Shown piece by piece: positions 1-7,464 of a stretch of 64,000 nucleotides of DNA. The notes under the pieces are model-generated. The model saw only the letters and a list, made by a program, of their open reading frames with translations. It had not been told where the DNA came from and made no database searches. Positions within the stretch are counted from its first letter, which is position 1. Every line of letters begins with the position of its first letter. The DNA comes from Fimbriimonas ginsengisoli Gsoil 348 (GTDB lineage: Bacteria > Armatimonadota > Fimbriimonadia > Fimbriimonadales > Fimbriimonadaceae). The DNA lies in NCBI RefSeq assembly GCF_000724625.1, contig NZ_CP007139.1, positions 3,038,001 to 3,102,000 on the forward strand. The letters run 5' to 3'. A program made the position numbers and the translations under genes.

Positions 1-347
1 AACCAGTGGAATGCCTGGCCGGCGACGATCAGGTCCACGCTCCGGACGGGAAGTCCGGTTGCCTCGGCGGTCCCCTCCATGCTCCTGAAATTAGCCCGAT
101 CGCCAAGCATCGCCTCGGCGGCTTCCCTCATTTCGCGGTTCGGTTCGATCGCGTAGACGACGGCGCCCGATTGGAGCAGAAGCTCGGTCGAAATGCCGGT
201 CCCCGACCCGATATCGGCGACGACGCTCGCCGGGCTCAAACCGCATTCGATCCTCAGCAGATCGAGAACCGCGTCCGGGTAGTGCGGCCGGTACTTGACG
301 TAGTTTTCTACACGGCTGGAGAAGCGCTCGGTCGGTGCGAGTCCCAT
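1..347 (-). CDS. Class I SAM-dependent methyltransferase (N-terminal part)
   Basis: Reading the minus strand from the ATG at 347-345 gives an open frame of 115 residues that leaves the window. It contains a glycine-rich SAM-binding motif I (VADIGSGTG, about residues 39-47) followed by an acidic end of strand 2 (AIEPN), as in Rossmann-fold methyltransferases. The opening 'RFSSRVENYVKYRP' is typical of the small UbiE/Methyltransf_11-like group. The substrate cannot be read from this fragment. It is transcribed away from the carboxypeptidase gene, with only 25 bp between the two starts, so both promoters must overlap. Confidence 0.8.
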   Translation of the reverse strand, partial: MGLAPTERFSSRVENYVKYRPHYPDAVLDLLRIECGLSPASVVADIGSGTGISTELLLQSGAVVYAIEPNREMREAAEAMLGDRANFRSMEGTAEATGLPVRSVDLIVAGQAFHW

Positions 348-372
348 GGCTAAAGTATGGCCAGAATAGGCG

Positions 373-1263
373 ATGCTTCCACGCCCGATCGCTCCCGGCG
401 CTACCCTCGGCCTCGTCTCACCGGCCTCGCCCCTTCCGGATGGGGAGCTGGAAGCCGGGAGAGCGGCGGTAGAGGCGATGGGCTTCCGCACGAAGCTGAT
501 GCCGCACGCCTGCGATCGGCACGATTCGTACGCCGGAACCGATTCCGACCGGGCGGCGGACCTGCATCGCGCCTTCGACGATCCTCAGGTGGACGGCGTC
601 CTATGCACCCGTGGCGGCTACGGCTGCGCACGGCTCATCCCTTATTTGGACCTGGACCGATTGGCGGCTTCGGATAAGCCGTTTATCGGCTTCAGCGATA
701 TTACGACTCTTCACCTCGCGCTCAATCGCCGCGGCCGCGTCACCCTGCACGGCCCGATGATCTACACCTTCGCCAAGCCCCGCGCGGAATGGGTCTCGAC
801 CTCTTTCATCGAGGCGTTAGCCGGCCGTTTCAAAACCCCGTTGGAAGCCCCCTCCGGCGTCACCGTTCGCCCCGGCGTTGCCCGCGGAGAGCTCTCCGGC
901 GGGTGCCTCACACTCCTGGCCGATAGCCTGGGAAACCGAGACGCTTTCGTCGGCCGCGGCAAGCTCGTGGTGCTGGAGGATGTCGGCGAGCAGCCTCACC
1001 GGGTCGACGCCCAACTGACGCACCTACTCAACGCCGGGGCTTTCGATGGAGTAGCCGGCTTCGTCGTCGGCGAATTCACCGAAACCGATGAGAAGCGGCG
1101 CGACATCGACCTTGACTGGCGAACGATCGTCCGCGAACGCCTCGATCCGCTCGGCGTGCCGATGATCTTCAACTACCCGATCGGGCACATCGATGCCATG
1201 TTAACTCTCCCGCTCGGCCACCCCGCCACCCTGGACGCCAACGCTGGCGCCTTATCGTATTAA
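373..1263 (+). CDS. LD-carboxypeptidase, peptidase family S66 (copy 1)
   Basis: A 296-residue cytoplasmic protein of the S66 family (LdcA/MccF). This family removes the terminal D-alanine from muropeptide tetrapeptides during wall recycling, or cleaves peptide-nucleotide toxins in the MccF branch. The catalytic set is visible: Ser108 in GFSDIT, Glu202 in VLEDVGEQPHR and His272 in GHIDAMLTLPLG; the oxyanion-side TRGGYGCAR lies near 79-87. There is no signal peptide. A paralogue of the same length follows after 38 bp, so the two are probably cotranscribed. LdcA and MccF functions cannot be separated from sequence alone. Confidence 0.9.
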   Translation: MLPRPIAPGATLGLVSPASPLPDGELEAGRAAVEAMGFRTKLMPHACDRHDSYAGTDSDRAADLHRAFDDPQVDGVLCTRGGYGCARLIPYLDLDRLAASDKPFIGFSDITTLHLALNRRGRVTLHGPMIYTFAKPRAEWVSTSFIEALAGRFKTPLEAPSGVTVRPGVARGELSGGCLTLLADSLGNRDAFVGRGKLVVLEDVGEQPHRVDAQLTHLLNAGAFDGVAGFVVGEFTETDEKRRDIDLDWRTIVRERLDPLGVPMIFNYPIGHIDAMLTLPLGHPATLDANAGALSY

Positions 1264-1301
1264 GGCGAACCCTAAAGGCTCGTTCCAGTCACAATCGAAC
1301 G

Positions 1302-2216
1302 ATGCCACTTCGACTTCTTCGGCCAGGCGACACCGTCGCTTTGGTGACTCCCGCTTCCCCCCTGAGCGCGGAGAAGCTGGAGTTTGTCACCGAAGTGCTG
1401 GTCGCGGAAGGGTACCGAGTCAAGGTGATGCCCCACGCACTGGAAGTCGATGACTACCTCGCCGGCGACGACGCCTCTCGGGCGAAGGATCTGCAAGAGG
1501 CGTTCGATGACGACGAGGTCGGCGCCGTGTTCTGCACCCGGGGCGGATACGGGTGCGCCCGTCTTCTCCCACATCTCGATCTAGACCGGATCGTGGGTGC
1601 TAACAAGATGCTGCTCGGCTTCAGCGACGTCACCACCCTTCACGTGGCGCTCAACCGCCGTGGCATGCCCACCGTGCACTCCCCGATGGCTCTCACCCTT
1701 TTCTATCCGCGGGAGCCATGGGTAATCGAGTCGCTACGCCGGGTGCTCCGAAACGACTTGACGCTACCGGCCGAAGCCCCCAAGCCGGTAACCGTCGTCG
1801 GCGGGATTGCGGAGGGACCGGTCGTAGGGGGGTGCATGTGCCTCCTGACCGACTCGATCGGCACACCGGAGCCGCTGGAAACCGAAGGGAAAATCCTACT
1901 GATCGAGGACGTCGACGAGCATCCTCACCGTATCGACGCCATGCTGACCCACCTGTTGAACTCCGGTCTCGCGCAAAGAGCGGCCGGATTCCTCGTTGGA
2001 GAAATGACGCGGACCGACGAGCGAGTCGACGAAGCGATCGGCGGAAAGCCTTGGCGCACGATTTTTCGGGAGCGCCTCGGCTCCCTTGGTAAGCCGATGG
2101 TTACCGACTTCCCTTTAGGCCACGCGAAGAATATGCTTACGTTACCCCTGGGGATTCGGGCTCGCCTGGATGCTACGGACGGCACCCTTACCTATCTGGA
2201 ACCGCTATGCGCCTAA
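1302..2216 (+). CDS. LD-carboxypeptidase, peptidase family S66 (copy 2)
   Basis: A 304-residue tandem paralogue of the upstream gene, aligned nearly end to end (shared TRGGYGCARL, GFSD, HPHRIDAMLTHLLN). The catalytic residues are kept: Ser108, Glu202 in IEDVDEHPHR and a His near 274 in LGHAKNMLTLPLG. The two copies differ in the stretch between the Ser and Glu motifs, which shapes the substrate pocket in this family, so they may have split specificity. The last 10 nt overlap the start of the phosphodiester glycosidase gene, which suggests translational coupling. Confidence 0.9.
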   Translation: MPLRLLRPGDTVALVTPASPLSAEKLEFVTEVLVAEGYRVKVMPHALEVDDYLAGDDASRAKDLQEAFDDDEVGAVFCTRGGYGCARLLPHLDLDRIVGANKMLLGFSDVTTLHVALNRRGMPTVHSPMALTLFYPREPWVIESLRRVLRNDLTLPAEAPKPVTVVGGIAEGPVVGGCMCLLTDSIGTPEPLETEGKILLIEDVDEHPHRIDAMLTHLLNSGLAQRAAGFLVGEMTRTDERVDEAIGGKPWRTIFRERLGSLGKPMVTDFPLGHAKNMLTLPLGIRARLDATDGTLTYLEPLCA

Positions 2217-3625
2217 TCTATCGCCCGTTCGCCGCCGCATTGCTCGCGTTCGCCCCGTTCCACGCCGGGCCATGGCGGCCGGCCCAGGTTTGGGAAAAGA
2301 CGCTCGCCCCCGGTTTGGTCTATCGCATGGAGGTCGACCCGAACCTGCCACGTACGGTGCACGCCCTGAGGATCTCTCCGGGGAGTCCGGTGCTACGGTG
2401 GTCGGCCGAGTTGGCGGGGAAGACGATTAACGAGGAGGGAACGGTGAAAGGGAAGCTCACGCCGACCCTGATGGCCGTTCAGTCGGGCGCGATCGCCGCC
2501 GTCAACGGCGACTTCTTCTCGTACGACCACGGAGCGCCGATCGGCCAGATGGTTCGTGCGGGCGAGTTGATCACGACCGCCACGCGCCCTCGAGCCGTGT
2601 TTGGTTGGGGTCCGAAAGATGTCGCGGTTGGCTTCGCCAGCTCGTCGGGAACGGTCGACAGCGGCGAGGGGTCTCCCGTGCGGTTGGAGAGCGTGAACCA
2701 GCCGGTGAGCGCCAACGGGGTGGTGCTTTACACCCCGGCCGTCGGGATCGCCGCGACGGATAAGCCGAACGTGACCTTGGTGCTAAAGATCGCCGACGCG
2801 CACATTTCGCCCAGCACGTCGATCGAGGCAACGCTCGACTACGCGCTTCCCGATAGCCACCGAACGCCGGTTCCGGCGGGCCGAGCGCTGCTCATCGCCA
2901 CCGGCGACGCAATGGCCAAAATTGCCGCCTTCCACCCCGGCGAGCGGATCAAGATCCGCCTGAAAACGGATGGATTCGACTGGGAGAAGTACGAGAACGT
3001 CATTGGCGGTGGGCCGGTGTTGCTGCGCGATGGAGACCAGGTAGTCGACGCCGCCGAAGAAGGTTTCAAGAGCGACTTCCTCGTTCGCCACCCGAGGACG
3101 GCGATCGGAAAGACTCCCGAGGGGGACGTGTGGATCGTAACCGTCGACGGCCGACAGGCTTGCAGCGTTGGAGCGACGCTGGAAGAGATGGCTCAGCTAA
3201 TGAAGCGGCTTGGCTGCGTGGATGCCATCAATCTCGATGGCGGCGGAAGTAGCGCCTTAAACCTCTTCGGAGTGACCGTCAACCGGCCGAGCGACGGAGT
3301 CGAGCGACCGGTTGCGAACGGAATTCTCATCTTTGGCCCTCGTCCGGCGCCCACCGTAGGCGCGCGCAAGATCCTGGTGCGCCCTAACCCGAACGGGACG
3401 TTGCAGGCCAGAGTCGAAATCGGCGGAAAGCCGGTGGAGAACGCCGACGTTCTCTGGACCGCCCGAGGCGCCGCTTGGATCGACCAAGGCGGTCTAGTCC
3501 ACCCCATCCACGCCGGTAAAGCCCGCATCCTCGCCCGAGCCTTCGGCGAGCCGGCCGACATCGAGGTAACGATTCCCGGAGCCGTCCGCGACCCTAGGCA
3601 GGTGCCAGCCGCGGATCGAGGGTAA
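2207..3625 (+). CDS. Secreted phosphodiester glycosidase (NAGPA/DUF2233-like)
   Basis: A 472-residue protein with an N-terminal signal peptide (MRLIYRPFAAALLAFAPFHA). The core, about residues 85-385, has the features of the phosphodiester alpha-GlcNAcase (NAGPA, DUF2233) fold: AVNGDFFS, RTAIGKT, VDGRQ and the conserved C-terminal INLDGGGSSAL with PVANGI. Family members cleave GlcNAc-phosphodiesters or act on cell-surface glycans. The last ~90 residues look like a beta-sandwich add-on. The start overlaps the second carboxypeptidase by 10 nt, so three wall- or glycan-processing genes form one operon. The exact substrate is unknown. Confidence 0.82.
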   Translation: MRLIYRPFAAALLAFAPFHAGPWRPAQVWEKTLAPGLVYRMEVDPNLPRTVHALRISPGSPVLRWSAELAGKTINEEGTVKGKLTPTLMAVQSGAIAAVNGDFFSYDHGAPIGQMVRAGELITTATRPRAVFGWGPKDVAVGFASSSGTVDSGEGSPVRLESVNQPVSANGVVLYTPAVGIAATDKPNVTLVLKIADAHISPSTSIEATLDYALPDSHRTPVPAGRALLIATGDAMAKIAAFHPGERIKIRLKTDGFDWEKYENVIGGGPVLLRDGDQVVDAAEEGFKSDFLVRHPRTAIGKTPEGDVWIVTVDGRQACSVGATLEEMAQLMKRLGCVDAINLDGGGSSALNLFGVTVNRPSDGVERPVANGILIFGPRPAPTVGARKILVRPNPNGTLQARVEIGGKPVENADVLWTARGAAWIDQGGLVHPIHAGKARILARAFGEPADIEVTIPGAVRDPRQVPAADRG

Positions 3626-3631
3626 GAGAAG

Positions 3632-3839
3632 CGTAGCATCGGCACCCTGCCGATGAGCCTGAGGGCGTTGGGCGTTGGGCGTTGGGCGTTGGGCGTTGGG
3701 CGTTGGGCGTTGGGCGTTGGGCGTTGGGCGTTGGGGCGAGCCTCATTAGCAGGACAGAGTTAGATCCGGGTTAACGCCCAACGCCTTAACGCCTAACGCC
3801 ACGAACCCGGATTTTCATCGGCAGGGTGCCGATGCTACG
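3632..3839. repeat. Composite nested palindrome with inverted heptamer arrays
   Basis: The 23-bp left end (3633-3655, GTAGCATCGGCACC...) is the exact reverse complement of the right end (3817-3839). Inside, ten perfect tandem copies of GGGCGTT (3663-3732) are followed after about 40 bp by opposite-orientation AACGCC units (3775-3802). The whole could fold into a nested stem. It lies between convergent genes. The next bases, TAGGGCGTT read on the minus strand, hold the stop codon of the GH16 gene. Confidence 0.85.
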
Positions 3840-3847
3840 GTAACGCC

Positions 3848-4657
3848 CTACGCCTTCCTAAACACTTTCACCCAGTCCACCGTCAGCCGCTGAGGAAGCT
3901 GGGTGGTGGCGTCGGGGTTTCCGCCGTAGTTTCCGCCTACCGCCATGTTCAGGATGATGAAGAATGGGTGGTCGTACACCCACTTCTTACCTCCGAGGTC
4001 CGCCGGGGTGACGGTGTGGTAGCAGTGGTCGTCCAAGAACCACCGGATCTGGTTCGGCTCCCATTCGATCGCGTAGGTGTGGTAGCCGTCGGCGAGGGTT
4101 CCTTCTTTCAGCTCGGTTTTCCCGCTCTTGCACTGATCCCCTGAGTATCCGGGGCCGTGGGCGCTGCCCACTTGGACCTTGGGGTGCTGCCCTCGGTACT
4201 CCATGATGTCGACTTCGCCGCAGGTCGGCCAACCGACGTGGCCGATATCGTCCCCCAGGAGCCAAAACGCCGGCCAAATCCCTTGCCCGATCGGTTGCTT
4301 GATCCTCGCCTCGAACCGTCCGTAAGCCTGGGAGAATTTCCCCCTTGTAACCAGTCGGGCGGAGCTGTACTCACGGGCGATGCCGTCCGGTCCGGTGGTC
4401 GGCTCTTTGCGGGCTTCGATGATCAGATGCCCTTTCCCGTCGTGAAAAGCGTTCTTGCTGCCGGCGGTGTAGCTTTGGAGCTCGTTATTTCCAAATCCGC
4501 CTCCACCCACTTCGTGGGTCCACTTCTTTGGGTCAGGGGGCGACGAGATGGGAGCATTGAACTCGTCGGAGAAAGCAAGCACCCACTTGGTACCCTCGCG
4601 CGGTTCGTTGATCAAGCTCATGGATTTGGTCGCTAGCAGACAAAGAATCGACAGCAT
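3848..4657 (-). CDS. Glycoside hydrolase family 16 beta-glucanase (laminarinase-like)
   Basis: A 269-residue GH16 enzyme. The family signature GEVDIMEYRG holds the nucleophile Glu148, the helper Asp150 and the acid/base Glu153. WPAFWLLG (about 128-135) and the C-terminal PFFIILNMAVGG are also typical. The layout fits the endo-1,3(4)-beta-glucanase branch. The N-terminus is weakly hydrophobic, so export is likely but the signal peptide is poor; a slightly different start is possible. Two LacI-type palindromes lie upstream, suggesting sugar-controlled expression. The stop codon TAG is part of a TAGGGCGTT repeat unit. Confidence 0.9.
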   Translation of the reverse strand: MLSILCLLATKSMSLINEPREGTKWVLAFSDEFNAPISSPPDPKKWTHEVGGGGFGNNELQSYTAGSKNAFHDGKGHLIIEARKEPTTGPDGIAREYSSARLVTRGKFSQAYGRFEARIKQPIGQGIWPAFWLLGDDIGHVGWPTCGEVDIMEYRGQHPKVQVGSAHGPGYSGDQCKSGKTELKEGTLADGYHTYAIEWEPNQIRWFLDDHCYHTVTPADLGGKKWVYDHPFFIILNMAVGGNYGGNPDATTQLPQRLTVDWVKVFRKA

Positions 4658-4667
4658 AGTCTTGTGA

Positions 4668-4677
4668 GAAACGTTTC
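4668..4677 (-). promoter_or_regulatory. LacI-type operator, proximal half of a pair
   Basis: The palindrome GAAACGTTTC sits 11 bp upstream of the GH16 start. Its AACGTT core is typical of LacI/GalR-family operators. A longer perfect copy lies 140 bp further upstream. Confidence 0.6.
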
Positions 4678-4808
4678 GGAACGTCCCGAGTCACGGCGTT
4701 TTTGCTGGGCCGAGGGACGCGTTTGAGACGCAGACACGGCGATTCCCGCCCTCGAGAGGCGGGGATCCCGAGAATTTGGCGCGTTGTGGCATACCATGAC
4801 GACGACTT

Positions 4809-4824
4809 TGCGAAACGTTTCGCA
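4809..4824 (-). promoter_or_regulatory. LacI-type operator, perfect 16-bp palindrome
   Basis: TGCGAAACGTTTCGCA is a perfect palindrome in the only intergenic space upstream of the GH16 gene. Together with the copy at 4668 it could support DNA looping by a LacI-family repressor. No LacI-type gene with a LacI HTH is in the window. Confidence 0.7.
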
Positions 4825-4860
4825 TTGTACGTCAAGTTACGGGTCCGCGCAAGCGGACTC

Positions 4861-6093
4861 TTACTTGAACACGTCGGGGTGCCCGAACTTCTGACCCAAA
4901 ACGATTTCCGAATCGCCGCCCATCCACTGATCCAAGGTCGCCGCGTACACTCCGCGGAAATCCTGAGTGAACATGACGTCGCCGTCCGCCAGCGCTTGGA
5001 GATCCGGTACCGGGCCATGGATTCCGCCTTTGACTTTGCTACCGATCAAGAACATCGGAGCGGCTTGGCCGTGGTCCGTACCCTGGCTGGCGTTCTCGGC
5101 CGCTCGGCGTCCGAATTCGGAGAAGACCACGGTGACCACCTTATCGGCTTTGCCAACCGCTTCCAACTCCTTCTGGAACGAGTTGATCGCATCGCCGAAC
5201 CCGGTCAGAAGCTTTGCGTGCGTGTCCGGCTGGCGGGCGTGGGTGTCGAAGCCGCCGGCGGAGAAGTAGACCACCCGCGTTTGGGGCGAGGTGGCGATGA
5301 GCTGGGCGATTTGCTTGAACCCCATGCCGAACGCGTCGTTGCCGTAAGTCTCCTTCGGCGTATACCCGCCAAGCTGCTTCTGCAGAATCGAAATCACGTC
5401 GAGCGCGGATTTGCTCGCCTGTTGCACGGCGTGGGTCGCCGTCCCCTGCATGGCGTCCATCCCTTGGATCTCCCGGAGCATTCGCTCCGTATCCGGGTCG
5501 CCGACCATGTTCTTTAGGTCCGCAAGGCTGGCGAAGCATGGGATGCTGGCGCTCTGGGCATTCAGCGCGAGCGGCTTATCGGTCGAAAGGCCGAGTCCCA
5601 CGACCGGATTGAGCGGCCCGTGCCGGAGCTGCTCGTCGAAGTGGCGGCCGATCCAGCCCCCCTTCATCGTTCCTTCCGGGCTGGCCGACTGCCAAATCTC
5701 CATGCTCTTGAAGTGAGAGCGATTCGCCTTGGGATAGCCGACGTTGTTGATGATGGCGACTTTGCCCTGTTGGAAAAGCTCGTGGAGCCCCTTAAGCCCG
5801 GGATGAAGCCCTTGGCTCTCGTTCAGCTTCAGGATCTTGTCCTCGGTGAGGCCGAGGGTTGGGCGGAGCGTGTAATAAGCTTTGTTAGCGTATGGCACGA
5901 CCGTGTTCAGCCCATCGTTGCCGCCAGAAAGCTGGCAGACGACAAGGACGGTGTCTCCGGTCGCCTTTCCGCCCTGCCCGACGCGGATCATGTCCGCCTG
6001 AGCGATCGTCGATAGCCACCGCGGCGCCACCAGGCCGACGGCGATCATCGTTCCGCCTTTAATCAAGTCTCGTCTCGTGAACAGATCGCTCAT
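4861..6093 (-). CDS. DUF1501 family TAT-exported protein
   Basis: A 410-residue DUF1501 protein with a twin-arginine type start (MSDLFTRRDLIKGG). I chose the ATG at 6093 over the one at 6120 because AAAGGAAAAGAG just upstream gives a ribosome-binding site and the TAT motif then sits at the very N-terminus. DUF1501 belongs to the alkaline-phosphatase/sulfatase superfamily; VCQLSGGNDGLNTVVPY, GGFDTHARQ, VVFSEFGRR and DHGQAAPMF are recognisable. The biochemical role is not established. Its usual partner DUF1800 is missing from this neighbourhood. Confidence 0.85.
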   Translation of the reverse strand: MSDLFTRRDLIKGGTMIAVGLVAPRWLSTIAQADMIRVGQGGKATGDTVLVVCQLSGGNDGLNTVVPYANKAYYTLRPTLGLTEDKILKLNESQGLHPGLKGLHELFQQGKVAIINNVGYPKANRSHFKSMEIWQSASPEGTMKGGWIGRHFDEQLRHGPLNPVVGLGLSTDKPLALNAQSASIPCFASLADLKNMVGDPDTERMLREIQGMDAMQGTATHAVQQASKSALDVISILQKQLGGYTPKETYGNDAFGMGFKQIAQLIATSPQTRVVYFSAGGFDTHARQPDTHAKLLTGFGDAINSFQKELEAVGKADKVVTVVFSEFGRRAAENASQGTDHGQAAPMFLIGSKVKGGIHGPVPDLQALADGDVMFTQDFRGVYAATLDQWMGGDSEIVLGQKFGHPDVFK

Positions 6094-6223
6094 CTCTTTT
6101 CCTTTCAAGGGGACGCCCAATCGATTATAGGAATAATCGGCCGCGCTTCATCCCTCATTCTCCAGTACTGAGTGTAAACGCGTGGTCAGATCAATGGTTC
6201 AGCGGCAGAGGTAATCTGCCCCC

Positions 6224-6655
6224 GTGGCGGCAGGATCCCGGCGACTTTGGGCCTACCTCGCGGCAGCCGGGTTATGCCTACTGACGCTCGCCGTCTTGTA
6301 TCCGCTCCAAGACTACGGACCGGAAAGTGCCATTCGCCGGTTTCACGTAGCCATCTCCCACGACGACGGGGTCGAGCTTCAGCGGGTTACCGCGCAGCCG
6401 ATCCAATCGGAAAACGTTCAGTGGCTGGCGCGTCAGGTCCAGGGGCTGATGAAGGCCGGCGCGCGTTACCAACTCCTACGAATGCAGCGATGGCCGACCC
6501 AGGTGCGTGCGGCGATCGTGTACACGTCCCCTTCCGACGAACGCTTCCCCATGATCTGGGTCGTAGAGAAACGGGGGCGAATTTGGAGGGTGGACGCTGA
6601 TAAAACAGTGACGATCATGCGCGATTCGCTAGGTATCAGGCTTCGACGCCCATGA
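6224..6655 (+). CDS. Membrane-anchored protein of unknown function
   Basis: A 143-residue protein starting at GTG, with GAGG about 12 nt upstream. Residues 8-27 form one transmembrane segment. The rest, about 30-140, looks like a small extracytoplasmic alpha/beta domain of the DUF4878/NTF2-like kind (ESAIRRFHVAISHDDG...WRVDADKT), seen here only as a general pattern. Its stop overlaps the next start by 4 nt (ATGA), and the next protein has the same architecture, so the two probably act together. I do not recognise a function. Confidence 0.65.
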   Translation: MAAGSRRLWAYLAAAGLCLLTLAVLYPLQDYGPESAIRRFHVAISHDDGVELQRVTAQPIQSENVQWLARQVQGLMKAGARYQLLRMQRWPTQVRAAIVYTSPSDERFPMIWVVEKRGRIWRVDADKTVTIMRDSLGIRLRRP

Positions 6656-7134
6656 ACGGGAACGCGGGAGGCTCCAGTAAGGTTAAATACGGACGCATGA
6701 AAGGTTCAGGCCGTGTGAGCCTCGTTGGATTATTGGCGGTTTTCGCACTTGCGATCGTCATCGCCGTCTTTTTCTTTGGGCGCGAGTCGCTGACGACCGT
6801 TGGCGCGCGCTTCATGAATGCGCTCGCTCACGGCGACGTCGACACGTTGACGAAGATGTCGTACGTAGGGAACAAACCTCCCGAGGAAATGCGCAAAGAC
6901 TGGGAGTTCGCGGTGAACACCGCGGGCAAGTATTACAACTTCAGTTGGAAGATCACTAGCTCTGCCCAAGCCGACGCCACGAATGCCAGCATCCGGCTGC
7001 AGGTGATCCGCAACCTCACAAACCCTGGGTCCTACGAGGAGAACTACCAGCTCCCGCTGATCAAGGTCGGCGACGAGTGGAAAGTAGACGTTCGCGGAAT
7101 CAACCGCGAGATGTACCCCGCCCTCCCCCGCTAG
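6652..7134 (+). CDS. Membrane-anchored protein of unknown function (partner of previous gene)
   Basis: A 160-residue protein with a short basic N-terminus, a transmembrane helix at about 21-42 (VSLVGLLAVFALAIVIAVFF) and an extracytoplasmic domain. The domain has the same order of elements as its neighbour: a helix with FMNALAHGDVDTL, then strands ending in GDEWKVDVRGI. This resembles DUF4878/NTF2-like lumazine-binding folds. Start and stop overlap as ATGA with the upstream gene, which indicates translational coupling. Function unknown. Confidence 0.65.
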   Translation: MNGNAGGSSKVKYGRMKGSGRVSLVGLLAVFALAIVIAVFFFGRESLTTVGARFMNALAHGDVDTLTKMSYVGNKPPEEMRKDWEFAVNTAGKYYNFSWKITSSAQADATNASIRLQVIRNLTNPGSYEENYQLPLIKVGDEWKVDVRGINREMYPALPR

Positions 7135-7157
7135 CCGTGAGCAGACTAACTTCCCCC

Positions 7158-7464
7158 GCCCGTAGCCCGGGGATTTTGGTCATTGACAAATAAGGTTCAT
7201 TTCCCTTATCTGATTTCACCCGTAGCCCGTGGCTTCAGCCGCGGTTCAAGGTTCTACCGGGGATAAATCCCCGGGCTACGGGTGAACCTGGATTGTCAAA
7301 CTATTTGGTTGATAACCATGAAGCCAGTGGGTCCCAAGGGCATCTCTGCCCTTGGTCAATACACACGACCAAGGATGGTCGTGGGGTTCATCGGCTGGGA
7401 GCCGATGCTACGTTTACACGACCAGGATGGTCGTGATACACATGGGCTGGAAGCCCATGCCACG
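7158..7464. repeat. Intergenic string of palindromic repeat modules
   Basis: This gene-free stretch is almost entirely repeats. CCCGTAGCCCGGGGATTT at 7159-7176 recurs inverted at 7265-7282, with a third half-copy at 7219. Small hairpins follow: CCAAGGGC...GCCCTTGG (7335-7356), CGACC...GGTCG, CATCGGC...GCCGATG and CATGGGC...GCCCATG. The block 7371-7414 matches 14363-14411. The block 7416-7464 matches the reverse complement of about 51281-51329. The string ends exactly at the S9 peptidase stop. Confidence 0.8.

Noticed and set aside
3663-3732. CRISPR array
   Set aside because: The 7-bp units are directly adjacent without spacers; this is a simple tandem repeat. No cas genes are in the window.
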